A stretch of 57,698 nt of DNA. Origin: a virus. Positions 48,161 to 56,584 of this stretch are shown here, piece by piece (position 1 is the first letter of the stretch; every line of letters begins with the position of its first letter). The position numbers and the translations under genes are program-made. The stretch spans positions 1 through 57,698 of the IMG/VR virus record IMGVR_UViG_3300020109_001608; one strand, 5' to 3'. The notes beneath the pieces are model-generated. The model ran no database searches. It worked only from the letters and a program-made list of their open reading frames with translations, and was not told the DNA's origin.

Positions 48161-50305
48161 ATGGCGATAAATTTTCCTGATAGTCCATCGTTAAATCAAA
48201 TTTTCAATGATACAACATCTGGTTTTAGTTTCCAGTGGAATGGTGAAGTATGGAAAAGTTATGTAGATCCAACGATTGGTAATACAACCAAACTAGATGA
48301 TATCAGTGCTTCATTTAATGGAAGCACACAAACCTTTGCACTTACAGTTAATGGAACTGCTGCAACTGCTGATTTAGATCCAGCAAAAATTCTACTTAGC
48401 TTAGGTGGTGTAGCACAAAACCCAGTAGAAGACTATACAATCAGTGGTACAAACATTACATTTACCACTGCACCTGCGAATGGTCTTACATTTTTCGCAG
48501 TTATTTTAGAAACAGGTATATCAAAAGACTATATTTCTTCTGGTATCATTGGTCCAACAGGTCTTTCAACTGGTGGATTTTCTTGGAACACTGGTGGTGA
48601 TTTATACATCAGTGGTGTTGCGACAGTTGCAAATACAGGTACAGCAACAACAGCATTATATGTTTCAGGAAATGCTAGAATTGCTGGTATTCTGACTGTT
48701 GGTTCTTCAAGTATTACGTTTGATGGTACAAATAATAGAATTACTGGAACAGGTATTACAATTAGCAGTGGTGGTATTGTAGCAAGCGCAATCACTGCGA
48801 CCAGTTATTCTGGTGATGGTGCAAATCTTACTGGTGCAGGATTAGGTCCAACAAGTAACATCAACACCACAGGTATCATCACTGCATCTAAATTCTCTGG
48901 TGATGCAACATACTTAACTGATATTGGTGGTGTAATTCAAGGTATTGTTTATAATCCTACTGTTGGTGCAACTGGTATTGCAGCCACAACAAACATTGAT
49001 ATTACATTTAACAAACCAATCAAAGCAGGTATTGGAACGATTACATTAAGAACTGATAGTGCATCAGGATCAATTGTTGAAAGTTATGATATTACTTCAA
49101 GTAATCGTCTTACAATCAGCGGTGCGAAGTTAACAATTGACCCCACTAGCAATTTAGGTGCAGGTACAACGCACTTTGTTGTAGTTCCTGCTGGTACAGT
49201 CAAAGACTTGTTTAATACTGGTAGCAATGCTGTAATTGATACTTATAGTTTCACGACACAATCTTTTACCCTGTTTAGTTTTGGAAGAAATCCCAATGGA
49301 CAATTAGGACAAAATGATACAGTAAGACGTTCATCACCAACACAAATTCCAGGAACACAATGGAGTTATATAAACTCTGCAAACTATCATTCATTAGCAA
49401 CAAAAACTGATGGAACTTTGTGGGCATGGGGATCTAATGCTTTCGGTAAATTAGGATTGAATAATACAACATATTGCTCATCGCCGGTACAAATTCCAGG
49501 AACATCATGGAGATTTATTTCTTCTGATTATAACACCACAATAGCAACTAAAACCGATGGAACTTTATGGGCATGGGGAAATAATGGTGCCGGAGAATTG
49601 GGACAATCTAATACATACAATCGTTCATCACCAATTCAAATTCCAGGAACACAGTGGGGAAATATATCTGCAACTGCAAGTGATACATTTGCAACTAAAA
49701 CCGATGGAACATTATGGTCATGGGGATATAATAGTTATGGTCAGTTGGGACAAAATGATAGAGTAAATCGTTCATCACCAATACAAATTCCAGGAACACA
49801 GTGGAATAATATACAAACAGGATTCTATTCTACATTTGCAACTAAAACCGATGGAACTTTATGGGCATGGGGATATAATCATAGAGGACAACTGGGACAA
49901 AATAATACAACATATCGTTCATCACCAGTACAAATTCCAGGAACATCGTGGAATTCTATAGGTGGTTTTCTTCAACATTTTTTAGCAACAAAAACCGATG
50001 GAACATTATGGTCATGGGGATATAATAATGCCGGAAGATTGGGACAAAATGATACAGCATTTCGTTCATCACCAGTTCAAGTTCCAGGCACACAATGGAG
50101 TTCTATAAGTGCTGGTGGTCAACATTCACTAGCTACTAAAACTGATGGAACTTTATGGGCATGGGGTAGAAATTATTTTGGAGAACTTGGAGCAAATACC
50201 TCTGGTTCAGCAGCATATCGTTCATCACCAATACAAATTCCAGGAACATCTTGGAGTTCTGTTTCTGCTGGTTATCAAAGTTCATCAGCAATCAAATCAC
50301 AATAA
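48161..50305 (+). CDS. Tail fibre: type B N-terminus + Big_5-like Ig domain + RCC1 propeller (copy 6)
   Basis: A 714-residue protein with the MAINFPDSPSLNQIFNDTTS adaptor. The Big_5-like domain holds GIAATTNIDITFNKPIKAGI and GTTHFVVVPAGTVKDLF. Blades open at LFSFGRN, LWAWGSN, LWAWGNN, LWSWGYN, LWAWGYN, LWSWGYN and LWAWGRN. Blade 3 has GQSN for GQNN, and the last has an inserted Ser-Gly-Ser-Ala loop (GANTSGSAAYRSSP). Blade 2 is a near-copy of blade 7 of the gene at 44260. The end of blade 6 and the start of blade 7 share 85 identical bases with blades 4-5 of the gene at 52038. The 5' region is a near-copy of the gene at 53726. Confidence 0.8.
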   Translation: MAINFPDSPSLNQIFNDTTSGFSFQWNGEVWKSYVDPTIGNTTKLDDISASFNGSTQTFALTVNGTAATADLDPAKILLSLGGVAQNPVEDYTISGTNITFTTAPANGLTFFAVILETGISKDYISSGIIGPTGLSTGGFSWNTGGDLYISGVATVANTGTATTALYVSGNARIAGILTVGSSSITFDGTNNRITGTGITISSGGIVASAITATSYSGDGANLTGAGLGPTSNINTTGIITASKFSGDATYLTDIGGVIQGIVYNPTVGATGIAATTNIDITFNKPIKAGIGTITLRTDSASGSIVESYDITSSNRLTISGAKLTIDPTSNLGAGTTHFVVVPAGTVKDLFNTGSNAVIDTYSFTTQSFTLFSFGRNPNGQLGQNDTVRRSSPTQIPGTQWSYINSANYHSLATKTDGTLWAWGSNAFGKLGLNNTTYCSSPVQIPGTSWRFISSDYNTTIATKTDGTLWAWGNNGAGELGQSNTYNRSSPIQIPGTQWGNISATASDTFATKTDGTLWSWGYNSYGQLGQNDRVNRSSPIQIPGTQWNNIQTGFYSTFATKTDGTLWAWGYNHRGQLGQNNTTYRSSPVQIPGTSWNSIGGFLQHFLATKTDGTLWSWGYNNAGRLGQNDTAFRSSPVQVPGTQWSSISAGGQHSLATKTDGTLWAWGRNYFGELGANTSGSAAYRSSPIQIPGTSWSSVSAGYQSSSAIKSQ

Positions 50306-50308
50306 ATA
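50302..50308 (+). promoter_or_regulatory. T4-like late promoter in a repeated cassette
   Basis: ATAAATACCTAAAAAACCATGAG: the spacing to the ATG is shorter by three bases than in the type B genes, because ATG follows directly after AAAAAACC. Confidence 0.75.
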
Positions 50309-50319
50309 CCTAAAAAACC

Positions 50320-52023
50320 ATGAGCCAGTCTAATGCACAACTTGTAGCACCAGTTGGAATATTCACTGCATCAGGTATCAATGCATCTGGTGTTGTAACT
50401 GCTACTAGTTTTTCTGGTGATGGTTCACAATTACAAGGTGTTGGTGTAGGAACCACAGGAAGTATCAATTCATCTGGTATTGTTACTGCATCTGCTTTTT
50501 ATGGTAATGGTGCTAATCTAACTGGTATTACACTGATTGGCCCAACAGATAATTATACAACAACAGGTATCATCACTGCTGGTTCTTTTTATGGTGATGG
50601 TATTGGTATCACAAATATTGGTGGTCCTTTAAGTCCAATCATTTATTCACCTGGTATTGGTGTAACAAACATAAGTAATGATACGAATATTGTTATCACA
50701 TTCAACAAACCAATCGCAGCGGCAGCAGCAACAACAGGTATTTCAACAATTACTTTAAGAAGCGGTAGTGCATCAGGAACGATTGTTGAAAGTTATGATA
50801 TTGCGAATGTTGCTGCTGGATCTAGCGTAAGTATTAGTGGTGCTGTTCTTACAATTAATCCAACGGACTCAGTAATCAGTGCTGGAACAACTTTTTATGT
50901 TGTTATACCTGCTGGAACATTACAAGACACAATTGATACAAGCGATAATACTGGAATTACAACTTATAGTTTTACAACTGCGGCACAGTATTTGCAGTTG
51001 TTTGGGTGGGGAAATAATCAATATGCTGAATTGGGTCTTAATGATGTAATATTACGTTCATCACCAACACAAATTCCAGGAACACAGTGGAATTCTGTAA
51101 ATGGTGGTAATGAACATTCATTAGCAACAAAAACTGATGGAACCTTATGGTCATGGGGTTATAACCGTGGAACTTTAGGTATAAATGACGTTATACCACG
51201 TTCATCACCGGTACAAGTTCCAGGCACACAATGGAGTTCTATAAGTGCTGGTAGTCATTTATTTGCAACTAAAACTGATGGAACACTGTGGACATGGGGT
51301 GGTAATTTACTTGGACAGTTAGGACAAAATAACAGAGTAGATTATTCATCACCAACACAAATTCCAGGAACACAATGGAATTTTATAAATGCTGCACTTG
51401 GTATTTCACTAGCAACAAAAACTGATGGAACTTTATGGGTATGGGGAGGAAATGGAAATGGACAATTAGGATTAAATAATAGAATAGGTCGCTCATCACC
51501 AACACAAATTCCAGGAACCCAATGGAATAAAATTGCTGGTTCTAATACACTTGCAGTAGCAACCAAAACTGATGGAACACTATGGGCATGGGGTCGCAAT
51601 TATCAGGGACAATTAGGACAAAATAATACAACATATCGTTCATCACCAACACAAATTCCAGGAACATCATGGAATTCTGTAAGTGCTGATAGTGTTACTA
51701 CATTAGCAACCAAAACTGATGGAACTTTATGGTCATGGGGTTATAATTATCTGGGAAATCTAGGACAAAATAATACAGTACAATATTCATCACCAAGACA
51801 AATTCCAGGAACACAATGGAATGCTATTAATTATGAAAACGGGATTAGTTTTGCAACAAAAACTGATGGAACTATGTGGGCTTGGGGTCGAAATACTTAT
51901 GGACAATTGGGATTAAATAATACAATAGGTCGCTCATCACCAACACAAGTTCCAGGGACACAGTGGACATCTTCAATTTCTTCGGGCAATCATTCCTCAT
52001 TTGCTATCAAAACAGTAACATAA
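50320..52023 (+). CDS. Tail fibre: type A shaft + Big_5-like Ig domain + RCC1 propeller (copy 7)
   Basis: A 567-residue protein starting MSQSNAQLVAPVGIFTASGI. The shaft has three TATSFSGDG/TASAFYGNG-type units. The Big_5-like domain (NISNDTNIVITFNKPIAAAA, GTTFYVVIPAGTLQDTI) contains an extra AAAATTGIS insertion. Blades open at LFGWGNN, LWSWGYN, LWTWGGN, LWVWGGN, LWAWGRN, LWSWGYN and MWAWGRN. Blade 2 is short by one residue (YNRGTLGIND). Blade 3 shares 66 identical bases with blade 3 of the gene at 26225, which lacks the shaft and Ig domain. That places the blade pool in common between free-standing and fibre-linked propellers. Confidence 0.8.
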   Translation: MSQSNAQLVAPVGIFTASGINASGVVTATSFSGDGSQLQGVGVGTTGSINSSGIVTASAFYGNGANLTGITLIGPTDNYTTTGIITAGSFYGDGIGITNIGGPLSPIIYSPGIGVTNISNDTNIVITFNKPIAAAAATTGISTITLRSGSASGTIVESYDIANVAAGSSVSISGAVLTINPTDSVISAGTTFYVVIPAGTLQDTIDTSDNTGITTYSFTTAAQYLQLFGWGNNQYAELGLNDVILRSSPTQIPGTQWNSVNGGNEHSLATKTDGTLWSWGYNRGTLGINDVIPRSSPVQVPGTQWSSISAGSHLFATKTDGTLWTWGGNLLGQLGQNNRVDYSSPTQIPGTQWNFINAALGISLATKTDGTLWVWGGNGNGQLGLNNRIGRSSPTQIPGTQWNKIAGSNTLAVATKTDGTLWAWGRNYQGQLGQNNTTYRSSPTQIPGTSWNSVSADSVTTLATKTDGTLWSWGYNYLGNLGQNNTVQYSSPRQIPGTQWNAINYENGISFATKTDGTMWAWGRNTYGQLGLNNTIGRSSPTQVPGTQWTSSISSGNHSSFAIKTVT

Positions 52024-52026
52024 ATA
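52020..52026 (+). promoter_or_regulatory. T4-like late promoter in a repeated cassette
   Basis: ATAAATACCTAAAAAACAATGAG leads into the second MSQS-type fibre. The first A belongs to the Thr codon before the upstream TAA. Confidence 0.75.
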
Positions 52027-52037
52027 CCTAAAAAACA

Positions 52038-53708
52038 ATGAGCCAGTCCAAAGCACAACTTACTAATCCATTAGGTCCTGTAAATTTAAGTGGTTTAAGT
52101 GCGACTGGGGTTGTAACTGCTACAACTTTCATTGGTAATGGTTCTGGTTTAACTGGAATTGCACTTACAGGAAACATCAATACAACAGGCATCATTACTG
52201 CATCTGCATTTTATGGTAGCGGTGCAAATTTAAGTGGAGCAGGATTAGGACCAACAAGTAATATCAATACATCAGGTATCATCACAGCAGGAAAGTTTTA
52301 TGGTGATGGAAGTTTATTAACAGATATTGGTGGAGCATTTACACCATTAACTTATAGTCCTGGTATTGGTCAAACAAATGTAGGTGTATCATCAAACATC
52401 ACCATTACATTTAATAAACCAATTAAAGTTGGAACTGGTACAATTACTTTAAGAACTGGAAGTGCATCAGGAACGATTGTTGAAAGTTTTGATGTTACTT
52501 CTAGTAGTAGACTTTCAATAAATGCAGGTGTTTTAACGATTAGTCCAACAAATTCACTTGCAGGGTTAACTACACATTATGTTGTGTTACCAGCAGGAAC
52601 AATTAAAGATACTTATAATATTGATAGTAATACTTTAATTGATACTTATAGTTTTACCACACAGATATCTAATGTTCTCTTTGTTTGGGGGAATAATCTT
52701 TATGGAGACCTTGGACAAAATAATACAACACAATATTCATCTCCCGTTCAAATACCAGGAACGCAATGGAGTTCATTTTCTGCCCGCCATGTTACATTAG
52801 CAACAAAAACTGATGGAACCTTATGGTCATGGGGATATGGACAACAAGGTCAATTAGGACAAAATAATCTAACACAATATTCATCACCAGTACAAATTCC
52901 AGGAACACAATGGAATAAAATTAATGCAGAAGGTTATATAAATTCACTAGCAACAAAAACTGACGGAACTTTGTGGGCATGGGGATATAATATTGAAGGA
53001 CAACTGGGACAAAATAATCGAGCGAATTATTCGTCACCACGACAAATTCCAGGCACACAGTGGAGTTCCATAAGTTGCGGTGGTCATACATTAGCGACCA
53101 AAACTGATGGAACCTTATGGTCATGGGGTTATAATTATGCCGGAAGATTGGGACAAAATGATACAGTAAGACGTTCATCACCAACACAAATTCCAGGCAC
53201 ACAATGGAGTTCTATAAGTGCTGGTGGTCAACATTCACTAGCTACTAAAACTGATGGAACTTTATGGGCATGGGGAAGTAATCATTTAGGTTACTTGGGA
53301 CAAAATAATACAACATATTATTCATCACCAAGACAAATTCCAGGAACGCAGTGGAGTTCGGTTTCTGCTACTTATGGTGGAGGAAATCAGTCTGTTGCAA
53401 CAAAAACTGATGGAACATTGTGGGCATGGGGTTACAATGGATATGGAACATTGGGACAAAATGATACTACAACTCGTTCATCACCAATACAAATTCCAGG
53501 AACACAATGGAATCTAATAGAAGGAGGTAATAACTTACTTCTCGCAACCAAAACTGATGGAACACTATGGATATGGGGATATGGACGTGAAGGAGCATTA
53601 GGACAAAATACTACAATAAACCTTTCATCACCAACACAAGTTCCAGGAACACAATGGAATTTCGTGAATGCTGGTGGTACCTACATTTCAGGTGGAATCA
53701 GATCATAA
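52038..53708 (+). CDS. Tail fibre: type A shaft + Big_5-like Ig domain + RCC1 propeller (copy 8)
   Basis: A 556-residue protein starting MSQSKAQLTNPLGPVNLSGL. The Big_5-like domain holds GVSSNITITFNKPIKVGTGT and THYVVLPAGTIKDTYN. Blades open at LFVWGNN, LWSWGYG, LWAWGYN, LWSWGYN, LWAWGSN, LWAWGYN and LWIWGYG. Blade 3 has 78 bases identical to blade 5 of the gene at 26225. Blades 4-5 have 85 identical to blades 6-7 of the gene at 48161. Blade 6 resembles blade 1 of the gene at 44260 at DNA level around GQNDTTTRSSPIQ. It therefore looks like a mosaic of at least three other copies. Confidence 0.8.
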   Translation: MSQSKAQLTNPLGPVNLSGLSATGVVTATTFIGNGSGLTGIALTGNINTTGIITASAFYGSGANLSGAGLGPTSNINTSGIITAGKFYGDGSLLTDIGGAFTPLTYSPGIGQTNVGVSSNITITFNKPIKVGTGTITLRTGSASGTIVESFDVTSSSRLSINAGVLTISPTNSLAGLTTHYVVLPAGTIKDTYNIDSNTLIDTYSFTTQISNVLFVWGNNLYGDLGQNNTTQYSSPVQIPGTQWSSFSARHVTLATKTDGTLWSWGYGQQGQLGQNNLTQYSSPVQIPGTQWNKINAEGYINSLATKTDGTLWAWGYNIEGQLGQNNRANYSSPRQIPGTQWSSISCGGHTLATKTDGTLWSWGYNYAGRLGQNDTVRRSSPTQIPGTQWSSISAGGQHSLATKTDGTLWAWGSNHLGYLGQNNTTYYSSPRQIPGTQWSSVSATYGGGNQSVATKTDGTLWAWGYNGYGTLGQNDTTTRSSPIQIPGTQWNLIEGGNNLLLATKTDGTLWIWGYGREGALGQNTTINLSSPTQVPGTQWNFVNAGGTYISGGIRS

Positions 53709-53711
53709 ATA
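53705..53711 (+). promoter_or_regulatory. T4-like late promoter in a repeated cassette
   Basis: ATAAATATCTAAAAAACGATAATG: C to T after the core is the only change from the 48140 copy up to base 53771. Confidence 0.75.
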
Positions 53712-53725
53712 TCTAAAAAACGATA

Positions 53726-55882
53726 ATGGCGATAAATTTTCCTGATAGTCCATCGTTAAATCAAATTTTCACAGATGCTACATCTGGTTTTACCTATCAG
53801 TGGAACGGAACTGTTTGGATCAACTATAACTATACTGCACCAGCAAAGATCTTAGAACTTGATGATATCAAAAGTTCTTTCAATGGTTCAACACAAACCT
53901 TTGCGCTTACAGTATCAGGTTCTGCTGCTACACCAGTCAAAGCAGATCAGTTAATTATCAACATTGGTGGTATTACACAAAATCCAGGAACTGACTTTAC
54001 TGTATCAGGAAGTAATATTACATTCACAACAGCACCAACAACAGGTCTTGACTTTTATGGTGTTCTGTTAGGTGGTTCAACAAGCTTATCAGCAGTATCA
54101 TCAAATACAGTAAGACCGGATTCATTTACAACTGGTGGACCAACATGGAATTCATCAGGTGATCTAAAAGTATCTGGTGTTACAACGATTGCAAACACTG
54201 GATCTGCAAGTACAGCACTGTATGTTTCAGGAAATGCTAGGATCACTGGAATTGTAACAGTTGGATCATCAAGTATTACGATTGATGGTGCAAATAATTC
54301 AATTCAAGTTGGAACTGGTGCAACATTAAATGCATCAGGTATTACTGTTGGTATCATTACTGGTACATTCTATGGTAGTGGTGCAGGACTTGCGAATGTT
54401 GGTCTCGGAACACAAGGAAGTTTGAATACAACAGGTGTCATTACTGCGACAAGTTTCTATGGTGATGGTTCTGGTCTTACAAATCTTGGTGGTCCTTTAC
54501 AACCACTGACGTATTCACCTAGTATTGGGCAAACAAATATTTCTGATGTACCAACAATCGTTGTTACATTCAACAAACCACTGAAAATTAATACAGGATC
54601 AATTACAATCAGAAGTGGAAGTGCATCAGGTACAATCATTGAAAGTTTTGATGTAACATCCAGTTCTGCATTAAGTATTAATGGTGGTGCTTTGACGATC
54701 ACACCAACAGTTGCTTTAGGTGCTGGTACAACACATTTTGTTGTATTCCCTGCGGCAGCATATAAAGATACTTTTGAAAGTTCTTCAAGTGTTGGTATTA
54801 CAACTTATAGCTTTGTAACTGCGACACAGTATTTGCAGTTGTTTGCATGGGGTTCTAATTCTAACGGAACATTAGGACAAAATAATATAACAAATCGTTC
54901 GTCACCAATACAAATTCCAGGTGTTCAGTGGGCACAAATTGATAGTTACTACCACACAGCAGCAACAAAAACTGATGGTACATTGTGGGTATGGGGATCT
55001 AATGGTAACGGTAAATTAGGATTGAATGATAGTGGAACAATAACTGCACGTTCATCACCAGTACAAATTCCAGGAACATCATGGAATTCTATTAGTCTTG
55101 GATATGCTCATTCATTAGCAACAAAAACTGATGGAACTTTATGGGCATGGGGATATAACGGATTGGGGGGATTAGGGTTAAATGATGTAGCCAATCGTTC
55201 ATCACCAAGACAAATTCCAGGAACACAATGGGAAAATTTGGCTGGTGGCTTATATGAGACCCTTGCAACCAAAACTGATGGAACTTTATGGTCATGGGGT
55301 TATAATGCCCAAGGACAATTGGGACTTAATATTAATAACAATTATTTTTCATCACCAGTTCAAGTTCCAGGAACACAATGGAGTAGACCATATAGTGGAT
55401 ATACGTTTAGTGGAGCACTAAAAACTGATGGAACTTTATGGACATGGGGAAGAAATCAAAGGGGAAATCTAGGACAAAATAATACAGTACAATATTCATC
55501 ACCAAGACAAATACCAGGAACACAATGGAGTGCAGCTTCATTCGGTTATTATCATATTTTAGCAACAAAAACTGATAATACTTTATGGGCATGGGGCAGT
55601 GAAGGAGATGGTTCTATCGGACAAAATGATAATGTGGTTTATTCATCACCAAGACAAATCCCAGGAACCCAATGGTCATTGACCCAAAATCGTGGTGGTG
55701 GATATTTTAGTTTAGCACTTAAAACTGATGGAACTTTATGGGCAGTGGGTGGAAGAAATGGAAGTGGTCATTTAGGTCAAAACGACGATATACGTCGTTC
55801 ATCACCAACACAAATTCCAGGAACACAGTGGTCTTCATCATCACAAGCATATGCAATTGGATATGCAATCAAATCAGTATAA
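53726..55882 (+). CDS. Tail fibre: type B N-terminus + Big_5-like Ig domain + RCC1 propeller (copy 9)
   Basis: A 718-residue protein with adaptor MAINFPDSPSLNQIFTDATS. The Ig-like part has DVPTIVVTFNKPLKINTGSI and GTTHFVVFPAAAYKDTF. Blades open at LFAWGSN, LWVWGSN, LWAWGYN, LWSWGYN, LWTWGRN, LWAWGSE and LWAVGGR. This copy has the greatest loop variation: an insertion in blade 2 (LNDSGTITARSSP), NINNNYFSSP in blade 4, and a W to V change at blade 7. It closes the tandem array. The first blade has PGVQW, the same change in the same place as PGIQW in the gene at 45975, supporting common descent of type B copies. Confidence 0.8.
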   Translation: MAINFPDSPSLNQIFTDATSGFTYQWNGTVWINYNYTAPAKILELDDIKSSFNGSTQTFALTVSGSAATPVKADQLIINIGGITQNPGTDFTVSGSNITFTTAPTTGLDFYGVLLGGSTSLSAVSSNTVRPDSFTTGGPTWNSSGDLKVSGVTTIANTGSASTALYVSGNARITGIVTVGSSSITIDGANNSIQVGTGATLNASGITVGIITGTFYGSGAGLANVGLGTQGSLNTTGVITATSFYGDGSGLTNLGGPLQPLTYSPSIGQTNISDVPTIVVTFNKPLKINTGSITIRSGSASGTIIESFDVTSSSALSINGGALTITPTVALGAGTTHFVVFPAAAYKDTFESSSSVGITTYSFVTATQYLQLFAWGSNSNGTLGQNNITNRSSPIQIPGVQWAQIDSYYHTAATKTDGTLWVWGSNGNGKLGLNDSGTITARSSPVQIPGTSWNSISLGYAHSLATKTDGTLWAWGYNGLGGLGLNDVANRSSPRQIPGTQWENLAGGLYETLATKTDGTLWSWGYNAQGQLGLNINNNYFSSPVQVPGTQWSRPYSGYTFSGALKTDGTLWTWGRNQRGNLGQNNTVQYSSPRQIPGTQWSAASFGYYHILATKTDNTLWAWGSEGDGSIGQNDNVVYSSPRQIPGTQWSLTQNRGGGYFSLALKTDGTLWAVGGRNGSGHLGQNDDIRRSSPTQIPGTQWSSSSQAYAIGYAIKSV

Positions 55883-55883
55883 C

Positions 55884-55890
55884 ATAAATA
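55884..55890 (+). promoter_or_regulatory. T4-like late promoter (ATAAATA)
   Basis: ATAAATACTTAAAAAACAACAATG keeps the fibre-array cassette form although the gene that follows is not a fibre. Confidence 0.7.
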
Positions 55891-55904
55891 CTTAAAAAAC
55901 AACA

Positions 55905-56240
55905 ATGAGCGTACCTGCGGTCAATATTGTAATTGAAAAGGGAACTGATTTTGAAGCAATTTATAATGTAACAAACAATGATAGTTCTGTTTATTCATTA
56001 ACCAATCAAACAGCAACTGCAAAAATTCGTAAGCATCCCACTGCATCATCTGTTAAATCATTTCAAACATCAATTACAGTCGCAACTGGTGAAATTAAAA
56101 TCTCTATGGGTTCTACGGTAACCGCAGAACTTACAGCAGGACGCAATTATTATGATGTAATCTTAACTCATTCAGCAACTGGTAAAGTTGTAAAAATCTT
56201 TGAAGGAACAGCAATGGTTCACGATACGGTGTCTGTATGA
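55905..56240 (+). CDS. Small beta-sandwich virion protein (BppU-N-like)
   Basis: A 111-residue protein. VNIVIEKGTDFEAIYNVTNN, SLTNQTATAKIRKHPTASSV, GEIKISMGSTVTAELTAGRN and YYDVILTHSATGKVVKIFEG form a typical Ig-like strand order. G-x-x-x-x-Y-D-V and the final G-x-A-x-V resemble the N-terminal domain of baseplate upper proteins and similar small virion proteins in cyanophages. No catalytic residues are expected. ATGA overlap couples it to the next gene. It is probably an adaptor for fibre attachment; the exact partner is unknown. Confidence 0.6.
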   Translation: MSVPAVNIVIEKGTDFEAIYNVTNNDSSVYSLTNQTATAKIRKHPTASSVKSFQTSITVATGEIKISMGSTVTAELTAGRNYYDVILTHSATGKVVKIFEGTAMVHDTVSV

Positions 56241-56551
56241 CTTACAAAGTATCAGTTTCAACCAATAGTTATTCTGTAAAACAGAAAGCAGCAGCAAACT
56301 TTAAAGTATCTGCAATTTTAGGTTCAGGAGCATCAGAAGTGGCTAACCTATCAGACTTATCAGACGTTGATGTATCTGGTCTTCAAGATAACTATGTGTT
56401 AATTTATAATGCAGCAGCAGGTAAATTTGTAGCAGAAAATCCAGATAATGTGCTTTCTAATGCGGTTACTGGTGGATTACCAAACACCATTATAAATGAA
56501 CTAGATACTGCGCTTGATGATAAAATTGATTTGGATGGTGGTGCCTTTTAA
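56237..56551 (+). CDS. Small virion protein, adaptor-like
   Basis: A 104-residue protein starting MTYKVSVSTNSYSVKQKAAA. ANLSDLSDVDVSGLQDNYVL and IYNAAAGKFVAENPDNVLSN form the recognisable D-V-x-x-x-x-x-x-D-x-x-L-x-Y-N-x-x-x-G-K-F/W pattern common in phage fibre and baseplate proteins. The C-terminus is helical and acidic (NTIINELDTALDDKIDLDGG). It is coupled to the preceding gene and followed by a double late-promoter core. It probably bridges a fibre to the baseplate. Confidence 0.55.
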   Translation: MTYKVSVSTNSYSVKQKAAANFKVSAILGSGASEVANLSDLSDVDVSGLQDNYVLIYNAAAGKFVAENPDNVLSNAVTGGLPNTIINELDTALDDKIDLDGGAF

Positions 56552-56552
56552 A

Positions 56553-56563
56553 ATAAATAAATA
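56553..56563 (+). promoter_or_regulatory. Overlapping late promoters (ATAAATAAATA)
   Basis: Two ATAAATA cores overlap by three bases, 22 to 26 bases before the ATG at 56585. Doubling may widen or strengthen initiation. Confidence 0.65.
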
Positions 56564-56584
56564 GTAAAAATAGTGTAAGAAAAG

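Noticed and set aside
44935-55880. Regularly spaced short DNA repeats that could suggest a CRISPR array
   Set aside because: The repeats are in frame, encode the RCC1 PGTQW and KTDGT motifs, and lie inside complete genes. The spacers are coding and themselves similar.
26225-55882. A diversity-generating retroelement behind the variable propeller loops
   Set aside because: No reverse transcriptase, template repeat or adenine-specific substitution pattern is seen in the window. Shared tracts are exact copies, which fits recombination.
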